From assembly GCA_026745465.1 (NCBI GenBank), contig JACYXH010000126.1, forward strand, positions 1-64,000: DNA of 64,000 nt, written 5' to 3'. Origin of the DNA: Lota lota (lineage: Eukaryota > Chordata > Actinopteri > Gadiformes > Lotidae). Of this stretch, positions 35,155-46,245 are shown one piece after another (positions within the stretch are counted from its first letter, which is position 1; each line of letters begins with the position of its first letter). Under the pieces are notes generated by a model. The model was not told the origin of the DNA. It made no database searches and saw only the letters and a program-made list of their open reading frames with translations. The translations under genes were made by a program, and so were the position numbers.

Positions 35155-37690
35155 GACAGCAGTGGTGCTGGAGGCGGAGACGGTGGCAGAGGCAGAGACA
35201 GCGGTGGTGCTGGAGGCGGAGACGGTGGCAGAGGCAGAGACAGCGGTGGTGCTGGAGGCGGAGACGGTGGCAGAGGCAGAGACAGCGGTGGTGCTGGAGG
35301 CGGAGACGGTGGCAGAGGCAGAGACAGCAGTGGGGCTGGAGGCGGAGACGGTGGCAGAGGCCGAGACAGCAGTGGTGCTGGAGGCGGAGACGGTGGCAGA
35401 GGCAGAGACAGCGGTGGTGCTGGAGGCGGAGACGGTGGCAGAGGCAGAGACAGCAGTGGTGCTGGAGGCGGAGACGGTGGCAGAGGCAGAGACAGCGGTG
35501 GGGCTGGAGGCGGAGACGGTGGCAGAGGCAGAGACAGCAGTGGTGCTGGAGGCGGAGACGGTGGCAGAGGCAGAGACAGCGGTGGTGCTGGAGGCAGAGA
35601 CGGCGGCAGAGGCATAGACAGCAGTGGTGCTGGAGGCGGAGACGGCGGCAGAGGCAGAGACAGCGGTGGTGCTGGAGGCGGAGACGGTGGCAGAGGCAGA
35701 GACAGCAGTGGGGCTGGAGGCGGAGACGGTGGCAGAGGCAGAGACAGCGGTGGTGCTGGAGGCGGAGACGGTGGCAGAGGCAGAGATGGTGGCAGAGGCA
35801 GAGACAGCGATGGTGCTGGAGGCGGAGACGGTGGCAGAGGCAGAGACAGCGGTGGTGCTGGAGGCGGAGACGGTGGCAGAGGCAGAGATGGTGGCAGAGG
35901 CAGAGACAGCGATGGTGCTGGAGGCGGAGACGGTGGCAGAGGCAGAGACAGCAGTGGGGCTGGAGGCGGAGACGGTGGCAGAGGCAGAGACAGCAGTGGT
36001 GCTGGAGGCGGAGACGGTGGCAGAGGCAGAGACAGCAGTGGGGCTGGAGGCGGAGACGGTGGCAGAGGCAGAGACAGCAGTGGTGCTGGAGGCGGAGACG
36101 GTGGCAGAGGCAGAGACAGCGGTGGTGCTGGAGGCGGAGACGGTGGCAGAGGCAGAGACAGCGGTGGTGCTGGAGGCGGAGACGGTGGCAGAGGCAGAGA
36201 TGGTGGCAGAGGCAGAGACAGCGATGGTGCTGGAGGCGGAGACGGTGGCAGAGGCAGAGACAGCGGTGGTGCTGGAGGCGGAGACGGTGGCAGAGGCAGA
36301 GATGGTGGCAGAGGCAGAGACAGCGATGGTGCTGGAGGTGGAGACGGTGGCAGAGGCAGAGACAGCAGTGGGGCTGGAGGCGGAGACGGTGGCAGAGGCA
36401 GAGACAGCAGTGGTGCTGGAGGCGGAGACGGTGGCAGAGGCAGAGACAGCAGTGGTGCTGGAGGCGGAGACGGTGGCAGAGGCAGAGACAGCAGTGGTGC
36501 TGGAGGTGGAGACGGCGGCAGAGGCAAAGACAGCAGTGGTGCTGGAGGCGGAGACGGTGGCAGAGGCAGAGACAGCAGTGGTGCTGGAGGCGGAGACGGT
36601 GGCAGAGGCAGAGACAGCGGTGGTGCTGGAGGCGGAGACGGTGGCAGAGGCAGAGATAGCAGTGGTGCTGGAGGCGGAGACGGTGGCAGAGGCAGAGATG
36701 GTGGCAGAGGCAGAGACAACGATGGTGCTGGAGGCGGAGACGGTGGCAGAGACAGCGGTGGTGCTGGAGGCGGAGACGGTGGCAGAGGCAGAGATGGTGG
36801 CAGAGGCAGAGACAGCGATGGTGCTGGAGGCGGAGACGGTGGCAGAGGCAGAGACAGCAGTGGGGCTGGAGGCGGAGACGGTGGCAGAGGCAGAGACAGC
36901 AGTGGTGCTGGAGGCGGAGACGGTGGCAGAGGCAGAGACAGCAGTGGGGCTGGAGGCGGAGACGGTGGCAGAGGCAGAGACAGCAGTGGTGCTGGAGGCG
37001 GAGACGGTGGCAGAGGCAGAGACAGCGGTGGTGCTGGAGGCGGAGACGGTGGCAGAGGCAGAGACAGCGGTGGTGCTGGAGGCGGAGACGGTGGCAGAGG
37101 CAGAGATGGTGGCAGAGGCAGAGACAGCGGTGGTGCTGGAGGCGGAGACGGTGGCAGAGGCAGAGATGGTGGCAGAGGCAGAGACAGCGATGGTGCTGGA
37201 GGCGGAGACGGTGGCAGAGGCAGAGACAGCAGTGGGGCTGGAGGCGGAGACGGTGGCAGAGGCAGAGACAGCAGTGGTGCTGGAGGCGGAGACGGTGGCA
37301 GAGGCAGAGACAGCAGTGGTGCTGGAGGCGGAGACGGTGGCAGAGGCAGAGACAGCAGTGGTGCTGGAGGTGGAGACGGCGGCAGAGGCAAAGACAGCAG
37401 TGGTGCTGGAGGCGGAGACGGTGGCAGAGGCAGAGACAGCAGTGGTGCTGGAGGCGGAGACGGTGGCAGAGGCAGAGACAGCGGTGGTGCTGGAGGCGGA
37501 GACGGTGGCAGAGGCAGAGACAGCAGTGGTGCTGGAGGCGGAGACGGTGGCAGAGGCAGAGACAGCGGTGGTGCTGGAGGCGGAGACGGTGGCAGAGGCA
37601 GAGACAGCAGTGGTGCTGGAGGCAGAGACGGCGGCAGAGGCAGAGACAGCAGTGGTGCTGGAGGCGGAGACGGCGGCAGTTTTTGCGGCA
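35155..37690. repeat. Large 42-bp-unit minisatellite with higher-order structure
   Basis: About 60 tandem units containing GTGGTGCTGGAGGCGGAGAC and GGTGGCAGAGGCAGAGACAG. Some carry an extra 18-bp piece (GATGGTGGCAGAGGCAGA). A rare variant, GGAGGTGGAGACGGCGGC followed by AGGCAAAGAC, occurs twice about 864 bp apart, so a multi-unit block was itself duplicated. The unit is a multiple of three, so several frames on both strands stay open for hundreds of codons. These are not considered genes. Confidence 0.97.
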
Positions 37691-37738
37691 GTGGTGGGGC
37701 CACATAACATTTTAAGTGTTTGGTAAGGATCAAATACT

Positions 37739-37809
37739 CACCTTTGGGGCATTGAACCACTGTCTCTCACGTGACAGCCAGGTATGCTGACCACCATACT
37801 AACAAGCTT
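37739..37809 (-). pseudogene. tRNA-Asp pseudogene
   Basis: Complement keeps GTTAGTATGGTGGTCAGCAT, the GCTGTCAC anticodon loop region and GGTTCAAT. The acceptor and anticodon stems are degraded. It is the inverted counterpart of the tRNA-Asp at 34776. Confidence 0.7.
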
Positions 37810-38027
37810 TGACAATACCTCGACATTAAGAAGCACATTGACGTCTAGAGGTGTACATTTCTGTCAGACAAATTCAATTCTGGGAGCCCAAATTCTTGAG
37901 AAGGCAAGCATTGATAACGAGGAGCCGTGGGGTTCCAGTATTCCTTGACCTGAGTAAATACTTTGAGTCCTGCAGGTGTAAATGTGTGTTGGACAAATTG
38001 TGTGAGCCAAAATGCTTCAACAATCAG

Positions 38028-38098
38028 GCATTTGTGGTTCAGTGGTAGAATTCTCACCCGCCACGTGGGAGGTCCGGGTTCGATTCCTGGCCAATGCA
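38028..38098 (+). tRNA. tRNA-Gly (GCC), probably a pseudo copy
   Basis: 71 nt, GCATTTG...CCAATGC. Compared with the intact tRNA-Gly at 62550 it has a T-C mismatch at the sixth acceptor pair and a C in place of the universal T33 (loop CCGCCAC). One anticodon-stem pair is changed on both sides (A-T for G-C). Likely weak or inactive. Confidence 0.75.
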
Positions 38099-38259
38099 AG
38101 TAACAGTTTATATCAGTTCTGAACGGCAACTTAAACATTGTGTGTGAGGTCACCTCTTTCTGAACATCTAGCTGATGAGGGCGAACTTTGATGTGCTTTT
38201 GATATCTAAAGGTCATTTCCATAGTTATTCCACTTGTCCTTAGCTGTCCTCAAAACGTC

Positions 38260-38322
38260 TGTCAGAAGTGGGATTTGAACCCACGCCTCCAGAGGAGACT
38301 GCGACCTGAACGCAGCGCCTTT
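38260..38322 (-). pseudogene. tRNA-Leu 3' fragment
   Basis: Complement keeps the CAG anticodon region, variable arm and T arm (GGGTTCAAATCCCACTTCTG), but the 5' third is missing. The break falls in a TTTTTTATTTTATTT stretch. Confidence 0.85.
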
Positions 38323-38519
38323 TTTATTTTATTTATCATTGATATAAATAATAGCATGCATCAATCACATACACACCCCAAATAATCCTGCTCATCATAC
38401 ACAACATAAAGTACAACACATATTGAGAATGTAGATATTCTACTGAATAAATATTGTGGAGAATGTTCCTTTTCCACAGAATATGTCCCATTCTACTTTT
38501 GTAAAGCGAGACCGAGGGG

Positions 38520-38650
38520 GAGAGATAAAAAAGGGAAGGGAGGGAAAGAGGGAGAGAGGTGAAAAGAGAAGAGACACTGAGAGGGAAGGAGAGAGAGGGA
38601 GAGAGTGAGAGGAAGGAAAGAGAATGAGGGAGAGAGCGAGGAAGAGTAAG
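38520..38650. repeat. GA-rich low-complexity tract
   Basis: Purine-rich sequence of GAGAGG-type words. Low complexity, not coding. Confidence 0.8.
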
Positions 38651-39230
38651 GAGAATGTAACTATTCTAATGAATACATATTGTGGAGAATGTACCTATTC
38701 TACTGAATACATATTGTACTGAGAATGTACCTGTTCTACTGACTACATATTGTACTGAGAATGTACCTATTCTACTGAATACATATTGTAGAGAATGTAG
38801 CTATTCTACTGAATACATATTATAGAGAATGTACCTATTCTACTAAATACATATTGTAGAGAATGTACCCATTCTACTAAATACATATTGTAGAGAATGT
38901 ACCTATTCTACTGAATTCATATTGTACTGAGAATGTAGCTATTCTACTGAATACATATTGTCCTGAGAATGTACCTATTCTACTGAATACAAATTGTACA
39001 GAGAATGTACCTATTCTACTGAATACATTTTGTACTGAGAATGTAGCTATTCTACTGAATACATATTGTACTGAGAATGTACCTATTCTACTGAATACAT
39101 ATTGTACTGACAATGTAGCTATTCTACTGATTACATATTGTACTGAGAATGTAACTATTCTACTAAAGACTTATTGTAGAGAATGTAATTATTCTACTTA
39201 ATACATATTGTACTGAGAATGTACCTATTC
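38650..39230. repeat. Minisatellite, unit 33-36 bp
   Basis: About 16 tandem copies of a unit containing GAGAATGTACCTATTCTACT and GAATACATATTGTA. One or two copies of the same unit occur inverted at about 61062-61112, after T4. Confidence 0.95.
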
Positions 39231-39239
39231 CACGAAAAA

Positions 39240-39637
39240 TTACCCTATTCAATTTTTGTTCATTTTTATTGACATAAAAAGTGTACAAACATTTGATTAT
39301 GTTGTCATTCATAATTCTGAAGTATAAACTAATATAATAGTTTTGTTTAAAAAACTGGACTTTGCTGCAAACATTTACAATTTGATATTGTTAAATGTAC
39401 AAAACACATTTTGTCAATCAGACATTGATCAATATAGTAAATGTAATATAATCTTGTATCATGGGTTATTTTCAGCAGATGAACTTCAGGTTATTTTCTT
39501 AATGAATTTATCCTTGTTAAAAGACAGCAGTACAACATTAATGCAGTTCTCTCAGATCTCACTTAGTATATATCATAATTCATGAAACAACATTAGTTGT
39601 TTTGGTCGTTTGATTATTTTATTATCAAACAAAGGTC
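39240..39637 (-). other. 3' flank of T2, shared with T4
   Basis: Complement matches the T4 3' flank (60782-61060), including TTGATGATAAAATAATCAAA-type sequence after the stop. It probably holds the 3' UTR. Confidence 0.6.
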
Positions 39638-40791
39638 CTAGTCTGTTTGATTGACAGGTGAGATGATCAGGGGGGTAGAGTTTGTACCTTTATAATCATA
39701 GAGACCTGGACTGAGGAATGGATAGAGAGGCTCACTAAAGGTGCAGCCAGTAGCAGAGTAGATATGAACCCTGGCTTCCACATCATAGAAGGAGACCAGA
39801 CCCTCATCAAAATCAACAAACACCCCCACCTTCTGGAGCTCAGCTCTCAGAGGGAGACGGACATCAGGGTCATCACTAAATACCAACCCATCGTTGTCTA
39901 AGAAAAGAGTCCAGGAGCCATTCTTAGGGGTCAAATTGATCACACCTTTTCTGTTGATGGACTCTCTGGCCACTCCTAAAAACCATGCAGTCTTATCTTT
40001 AATATGGACCTCAAAGTAAAATCTCCCAGAGGAGAAGCTCTGCCTCACGCAGCTTCTTCATCTGGTGGGTGGAGGACTCTTCAGGGATCTGAAGGTCTGG
40101 AGGAAGAGGAGGTGGTCTTCAGTCTCTCTTTAACCGTTTGGTTGAACTCATCCTGCCACTTTTCAATAGAGCGCTTCAGAGCAGTGAAGACCTGCACACC
40201 ATCAGCTATCTCTCTGTCTGCGTCTTTCTTGCTAAATTCTACTGTGTTTTGGAACAGGATGGAACTTGTGGTCTGTCTCTGTGCAGAACTGACACACACA
40301 CACCTGCTCAGTCTGGCAGAAGAGCTCCAGAATTAGGTCGTGTTTCTTACACATCCTGTCTTCCAGACGGTCCATAGGCTCGACCAGCCGATGTCTCTTC
40401 AAGCCTGCGACTCTCTGATGAGGCTCCAGGTGGGTTTGGCAGTAAGAGGTAAAGCACACTAGGCAGGACTTCACGGCCTTCAGCTGGGTCCCAGTACAGA
40501 CGTCACAGGGAACCTCTCCTGGTTCAACACAAGGCTGCTCTTTGACATGTACAGAACTTCTAAACCGATCAACCATCCCTGATATGAAGGTATTGACCTG
40601 TAAATCAGGTCTTGTGAGGTAAAGCTCGTTGCAAACAGGACATTTGTACTGGACTTGGTCATCCCAGAACGTCGTAATACAGGTTCTACAGAAGTTGTGT
40701 CCACATGGTGTGGAAACTGGGCTGTTGAACACATCCCGACAGATGGAACATGAAAAGTTCTCTTCAGACCAGGAAGTGTTGGACACCATTC
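39638..40791 (-). pseudogene. TRIM copy T2, internal deletions, TRIM-type SPRY
   Basis: ATG at 40789 follows the acceptor CTTCTAG. RING (CSICRDVF, PCGHNFCRTC, KCPVC), B-box 1 and B-box 2 are open, with six GT repeats at 40292-40303 as in T4. After DHKFHPV about 110 bp present in T4 (about 59694-59805) are missing, and the frame ends soon after at 40232. A coiled-coil fragment (40230-40110) persists. A second, larger deletion removes the coiled-coil end and PRY, so that about 40060 joins to the SPRY (FSSGRFYFEVHIKDKTAWFL to SPVNQTD, stop 39638). The SPRY is of the T4 type, not the NLR type. It cannot give a normal TRIM protein. Confidence 0.88.
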
Positions 40792-41034
40792 CTAGAAGAG
40801 ATTATTTTAAAAAGATTATGTTAAAAACAATGACATTCATTTTCTAGTGGTAAAACAACAGTTTATAACTAGTTATAATGCATCTATAGTCATACATGCG
40901 TTGTTATTACAAGCAGAGCCCTTCATCCAACAGGTCGGTACAACATCAATCACAACATGTGCCTCCTGCTCCGTATGAACACACACGTCGCTATGGACTA
41001 CCAACCGCTACCAACGCGGACAAAGAGCCCGGTG

Positions 41035-41170
41035 CCCTCACGCATGCGTCCTCCTCATGAAGACTGATACTGTAATAGCTGCGCATGCTTCCTCCTCACG
41101 AAGACTAATACTTTAACAGCTGCGCATGCGTCCTCCTCATGAAGACCGATACTTTAATAGCAGTGAAACC
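41035..41170. repeat. Three tandem copies of a ~45-bp unit in T2 first intron
   Basis: The unit contains GCGCATGCGTCCTCCTCATG and ATACTTTAATAGC. The T3 counterpart (50700-50785) has two copies. Confidence 0.8.
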
Positions 41171-41565
41171 AACGTTACAATTCCATTGTTGTCCCGCCAC
41201 GTCGTATTCAACCAACACATCCAGAGCTGCGCTCCAAACAGCACGTCACCCACCAAGGATGTGTTGGTATAACCCGACGAGGCGACACAACAAGTGGATT
41301 TAAAGGCTTGTTTCGCTGCGCATCCACAAAGTCTCAGTGCGTTTTTTCATGAGGACACATACGTTAGCTCAGTGATCTCTTTTAAATCACCGATTCCGCA
41401 TTGCAAAGTGGTTTTAAAGACTAAAAGAGTAGTTTGGAAACAGAGTAAGTCCATAGCCACGTGTGTTGATACGGAGCGCAGGAGTACAGCACGCTACAGT
41501 ACAACATGGCGCCCTGCAGACAGGACGGCTTCAACGAGGATTATGGCTCAACATGTTGGACTCAC

Positions 41566-41680
41566 CTTCTAATGTTTCCGTCTGAATATTCCCTTTAAAA
41601 AGGCTTCTTTGTCTCCGGAGCGTGAGAATGACCGACACGTATCGTTTCTTAGCTCTGGTTTAAATGAACTTCCGTCTCCC
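41566..41680 (-). other. Putative non-coding first exon of T2
   Basis: A GTGAGTCC donor at 41565 with TTTAAAGGGAATATTCAGAC before it. A TATATA-type box (complement CTCTATATAC, 41699-41708) lies at a suitable distance upstream. The same arrangement is found for T3 at 51190. Confidence 0.55.
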
Positions 41681-41859
41681 GAACATGAGAGAAGGGTCTG
41701 TATATAGAGCTCCAAGCTCGGCCACGCCCCCTCCGTCGGACCTTTTCCGGTCCTGAACTTGGAGAAGGAAGTGACGTGAAATGGTGAACGCCAGAAGGGA
41801 CGATACGATCGGCCCATACACATCCATCTACTGTAGGTTTCATCAGGTCATTTTACATC

Positions 41860-43340
41860 AAGCATGGAACGAATAAATGGCACGAAAAACGTATGAAATA
41901 TATTATGAATAATAATTTGTAATGAAACTGACAAAATGGCGTCAACTTTACATCAGTTACGACGCGAATATGCGGCATTTTCCAGTAGGAATCGCACAGT
42001 GAAATAATTCAACCCTCAACCTAGTTTATGCTCTGTCATTTCACCTAAATATGTATTTAGAGGATTCAATTAGAATGGAGTTTCCCTTTTTAACCCAAGT
42101 GTAAATTAGTAAAACAATCACCCCAAATAGTAATAATAGTATTCTAGTTTAAATCGAATATGAAATCCATGTATCATTATAATCATGTTATAATTATTCT
42201 GTTTGTCTTATATAATAACCTGAATTAAATCAGAATAACAATAACACAAATAATTCCCTTTTTAACCCAAGTGTAAAATAGTAAAACAATTACCCCAAAT
42301 AGTAATAATAGTATAGTTTAAATTCGTTTAAATCTAATATAAAATACATGTATCATTATAATGATGTTATGATTAATTTGTTGTTATGTCTTATATAATA
42401 ACAAATCAATCAGAATAATAATAACACAAATAATTCCCTTTTTAACCCAAGTGTAAAATAGTGTAGAGAATAGCATCTTGTGTATGAAGGGATTATGATA
42501 AGTGAGTTTAAATTCTTTAATTTGTCCATGTTTTAGAAAAGTTAATTTATGAGCTTTGTTCCTTGTTTGATAACTTAACGTAGGCTATCACACACAAAAA
42601 CAGCCTATATTCAGGTACGGCAGTGCAAGGAAACATTGCCTTGTAGCGCAGACTGCTATGGAGAGCATTGATCAATATTTATTATTTATGGGTCTATGCA
42701 TGTAGTGTACCATTATGGATGGAATAAGAGCACTGTGTGTGAGAAACGTAAATAGGCTGTTACCTCCCCCATTTCCTACATGTATCATAATCATGTTATG
42801 ATTATTATGTTATGTCTTTTATAATAACCTGAGTTAAATCAGAATAATAACACAAATTGTATTCTTTTATACCATGTTCTGAATATAAAATACAAAATCA
42901 CTTTTATTTGTCAAAGTTCTTATACTGATTAATATGATTATGTCTAATAATAATAGTAACAATACTACTATAAATCATAATTAATAAGTAATATAACAAT
43001 AATAATACCTATTGGATGTTATGCAAGTAGTTTTAATTGTGATGGTTAACAGTATTAATATATGTAAGATACATGATGTCAACCATCATCTTCATTCCCA
43101 GTAGGAGCAATACAGTCAGTCTAGTTAGATTATATTATAATATCAACAGTCAGTCAGTTAGATTGCATTATAATATCAAAACTTCCCAAAGCTAAACTCC
43201 CATTTACAATTGTGTTGTAACGCAAGACAGTGTAGTGACAACAAGTTATTCTCCGATTCTCTAATTTAGTCATTGTGGTGAAAGGATGAATGGGGTTTAA
43301 CAAACCTACCTTGCATGAACCTTTCATTATTATGCCTTGT
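41860..43340. repeat. Segmental duplication copy 1 (copy 2 at 51480-52755)
   Basis: AT-rich DNA with no gene. It runs in parallel with 51480-52755, sharing long stretches around TACATCAGTTACGACGCGAA, GTTAGATTATATTATAATAT and GATGTCAACCATCATCTTCA. Copy 1 has an additional internal repeat of about 180 bp (TTCCCTTTTTAACCCAAGTG, three times). Confidence 0.85.
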
Positions 43341-43344
43341 GTTC

Positions 43345-43548
43345 ATTTAGCAGGTAGTAGTTAGACAGTGAATACAAATGCATGTGATTAAGGAGCAGGT
43401 AGGGGTTAGACAGTGAATACAGATGCATGTGATTAAGGAGCAGGTAGGGGTTAGACAGTAAATACAGATACATGTGATTAAGAAGCAGGCAGGGGTTGGA
43501 CAGTGAATACAGATACATTTGATTCAGGAGCAGGTAGGGGTCAGGGGT
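43345..43548. repeat. 45-bp minisatellite, about 4.5 copies
   Basis: Unit contains ATTAAGGAGCAGGTAGGGGT and TAGACAGTGAATACAGAT. The same unit forms about nine copies at 52765-53180. Confidence 0.95.
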
Positions 43549-43660
43549 CATATTGCTCTATAGGATGCTACAGGTTAGGCTGCAGAAATTGGGGATCGAA
43601 CCCAGTACCTTTCAGCTGGGAGTTAAGCTCTCTCGCCACACTACACCACACACTACTCTA
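43549..43660 (-). mobile_element. tRNA-derived SINE fragment
   Basis: Complement begins near GTGTGGTGTAGTGTGGC (A-box-like) and has ACTGGGTTCGATCCCC (B-box of the RNA polymerase III promoter). A tail GCAGCCTAACCTGTAGCATC then runs directly into the 45-bp minisatellite. The tRNA identity is no longer clear. Confidence 0.65.
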
Positions 43661-44370
43661 AGCTCATGCTACAGATGTTTTCATGAGCGCATACATTTAT
43701 CTCCATGGCCATTAGAAGATATATGTGCTTTACTAATCATAATAATACATTCCATTGTTCACTATAATTGTGAATAATAATATCCTCCCTCCACACACTG
43801 ACGGAGGTGAATGGAGACTCCACTGTTGTGTGTGTAGTAGTATCCTCCCTCCACATACTGATGAAGTAACATACTGATGAAGTAACAGAAGAAACATCTG
43901 CTAAGCTTGGAGGATTTCAACTGAAGAAACAGGAAGAATCATGGGCTGAACACACAGTGCATGTGTGAAAGGCCTAAGACGTGTTCTGGAGGTCCTAACC
44001 AGAAGGTGTGGAGCTGTGCGGTAAGACTTACAAAAGCGCTGAACACTCATTATGCATATTGCAGAAATTAATAATTAGGATTTAAACAACACAGGATTCC
44101 AGGAACAGAGTACTATACTTTTCTTGAAAGAATATGGTTTGACGTTTTGGCTTTAGTTGAGTCTAAATTGCCACAAATAATATAAAGCAAGGAAATATTC
44201 ACCAAAGAAATGTTTTCAGAAAGGAACGGTGGTTATGAATTAAGAGGTCCATTGAATCTAAAACGGACAATTGTTGGAGACACCACACAAACTTACAGTC
44301 TGTTGGAGACACCACCCTAACATAGTCAGTTAAAAGTAAAAAATGATCACATTCTTTCTTCTGTTCTTTG
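43660..44370. other. Spacer, no gene recognised
   Basis: Mixed-composition DNA. No exon or transposon supported. Confidence 0.35.
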
Positions 44371-44377
44371 GACTCAC

Positions 44378-44500
44378 CTTATAATGTTTCTGTCAGACTA
44401 TTAAGGTAAAAAGGTGTTGTTTTGTCTCCAGGAAGAGAGAAGGAAGTGCCTCCACTTCGTGTGACTTTGGTTTGAGTTTAAAACATAACTTTAGTATCCT
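44378..44500 (-). other. Orphan TRIM-like first exon
   Basis: A GTGAGTCC donor at 44377 and sequence TTTCTGTCAGACTATTAAGG correspond to the T2/T3 first exons. No TRIM coding exon follows before T2, 3.6 kb away. It may be a relic or a distal alternative first exon. Confidence 0.45.
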
Positions 44501-44597
44501 GAACAAGACTCCCTGTCCTCCCCTGCTATCTAGCGCAGTGGTTCTGCCATCTTATAACTTATCATGGTTCCTGTCTCTCACACTCTCTCTCTCTTTG

Positions 44598-44599
<2 letters not shown>

Positions 44600-44646
<47 letters not shown>
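44600..44646. repeat. (CA)n microsatellite
   Basis: About 23 CA repeats in the duplicated block shared with 8860-9235. Confidence 0.95.
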
Positions 44647-44648
<2 letters not shown>

Positions 44649-44704
44649 TGTGGTGTTAACTTGTCAAGAGGAAACCACCAACATCGTCCACACAGCGTCT
44701 AACA

Positions 44705-45366
44705 TGTACAAGGACATTTTCTTGGTATTTGGTGCAAACTATAACAAAGAAACATAAAGATGAAAATAGAAACATTTAAATAAGAAATATATAAAATATT
44801 TACGGACTGTATAAATAATACCGCATATATAGTTTGTCTCTTTTTAAAATGCAGCTGTTATGCAGGAATGTGCAAGATATGACCATGGAATGTGCAACTG
44901 TTCACAGTATTAACTTTAACAATATGTGCAATGAGCAAGAAGATTGTGCAATGTGCAAGAAACTAAAAGATCATCCAGGAAACAGACCAGGAACAATAAG
45001 GGCTGTCTGTTGAAGTCATTCAAATAATCAAAACTTAACTAAAGATTATGATTGGTTGTTAGGACTGATGTTGGCTGTGCATCGCTGCACCTGTCCTCCA
45101 CACTTCACACACCTCCACCCAAAGCTAAACTTAATGGTGTTGATATGCAAGACACAGTGTAGTGGCAAGTGTGTCTTCAATTCTCTGAGTCACTCAGTCA
45201 CTCTGGTGAAAGGATGAATACGGTTGAACAAACCCACCTTGAATTAACCTTTCATTATGTCTTGTGTTCATTTAGTGGGGTTGGGTTCGTGTTGGTCTCC
45301 ATCTTCTGTTCACCTGCTTGTTGAGGTGTGTGTGTTGAGCACCAAAGGCTTTTCAACCACCTCCAC

Positions 45367-45397
<31 letters not shown>

Positions 45398-45735
45398 GTG
45401 TCTCCTTCACCCTTCATCATGATGGCCAGGTGAACTGCACCGAGGTGGATTCACCGCCCCCTACTGGCTCCACATGCAATAACAGAGTACTAAAAGATGG
45501 CTTTGATAAACGACCTCATATCTTACTATTTAGTCTTTTATCTGACACGTTGATAAAAAGCTACTTAGTGAATACAGATCCACATATGCTGGAAGTATGG
45601 TGCTGAGGGGGCTGCAGGCTGAGAGTGAAATAATATTGTAGTTTAATATTTTCGGATTGATTTATCATTCTTAAGCCACATCTGTTAGCATCATTTAGTA
45701 TTAAAACAATAATCAACAGCTAAACACACGAGAAT
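44705..45735. other. Spacer, no gene recognised
   Basis: Contains a CA tract at 45366-45394 and a stretch near 45100-45270 that parallels 43190-43345. No gene. Confidence 0.4.
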
Positions 45736-45739
45736 ATTC

Positions 45740-46240
45740 AGTTGAATCCATTGAGTTGTTTATTACCATTATGCTTTAATAACAAATACAACAGAAAAAT
45801 AGTCTGTACATGATAAACACATGAAAAAAATAATAGAAGTAGCAGACATTACAAATCATAAACAGGTGTGCACATATCTTTAATAACTGAACATATTCTG
45901 CTGCTGTGTTCCCAGCTGAACACAAGGAATCAATATTCAGTTTAATGTTTATTACAACATGCAACATTATCCCATAAAACACTTAGTCTTATGAATAAAA
46001 TCTGCTTTAAATCAGGTTCCATGTTAGGATCATCAAAATAAAAACTGATATCAGAGCCCTATAGTATGAAAGTATTTGTCTGAAACTACAAATATGTATA
46101 AAAACATGTGATTTACCATCAATAAGTATTTATAATACACTTCAAATTAGAAATCAAATCTTTTTAAAACCTGCTTAGCTAACCCTATGGTAGATCTTAA
46201 AACCCTCTTACTTTAATGGTTTAAAGATTTAAATGGCTAA
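45740..46240 (-). other. 3' flank of T3, homologous to the NLR 3' flank
   Basis: The complement matches about 32550-33060 downstream of the NLR B30.2 exon, for example around TGTGCACACCTGTTTATGAT. This shows that the 3' region travelled with the B30.2 exon. Confidence 0.75.
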
Positions 46241-46245
46241 ACGTT

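Noticed and set aside
35088-37760. Very long open frames on both strands (up to about 870 codons)
   Set aside because: They are translations of a 42-bp tandem repeat whose unit is a multiple of three. Several frames are open at once, with no start context, splice sites or domain.
38877-39113. Repeated SVQYVFSRIGTF-type frame
   Set aside because: Translation of the 36-bp minisatellite.
41294-41572. 92-codon plus-strand frame, identical in translation at 50918-51196
   Set aside because: The only start is GTG, it runs antisense over the T2/T3 first intron and first exon, and identity is explained by the recent segmental duplication.
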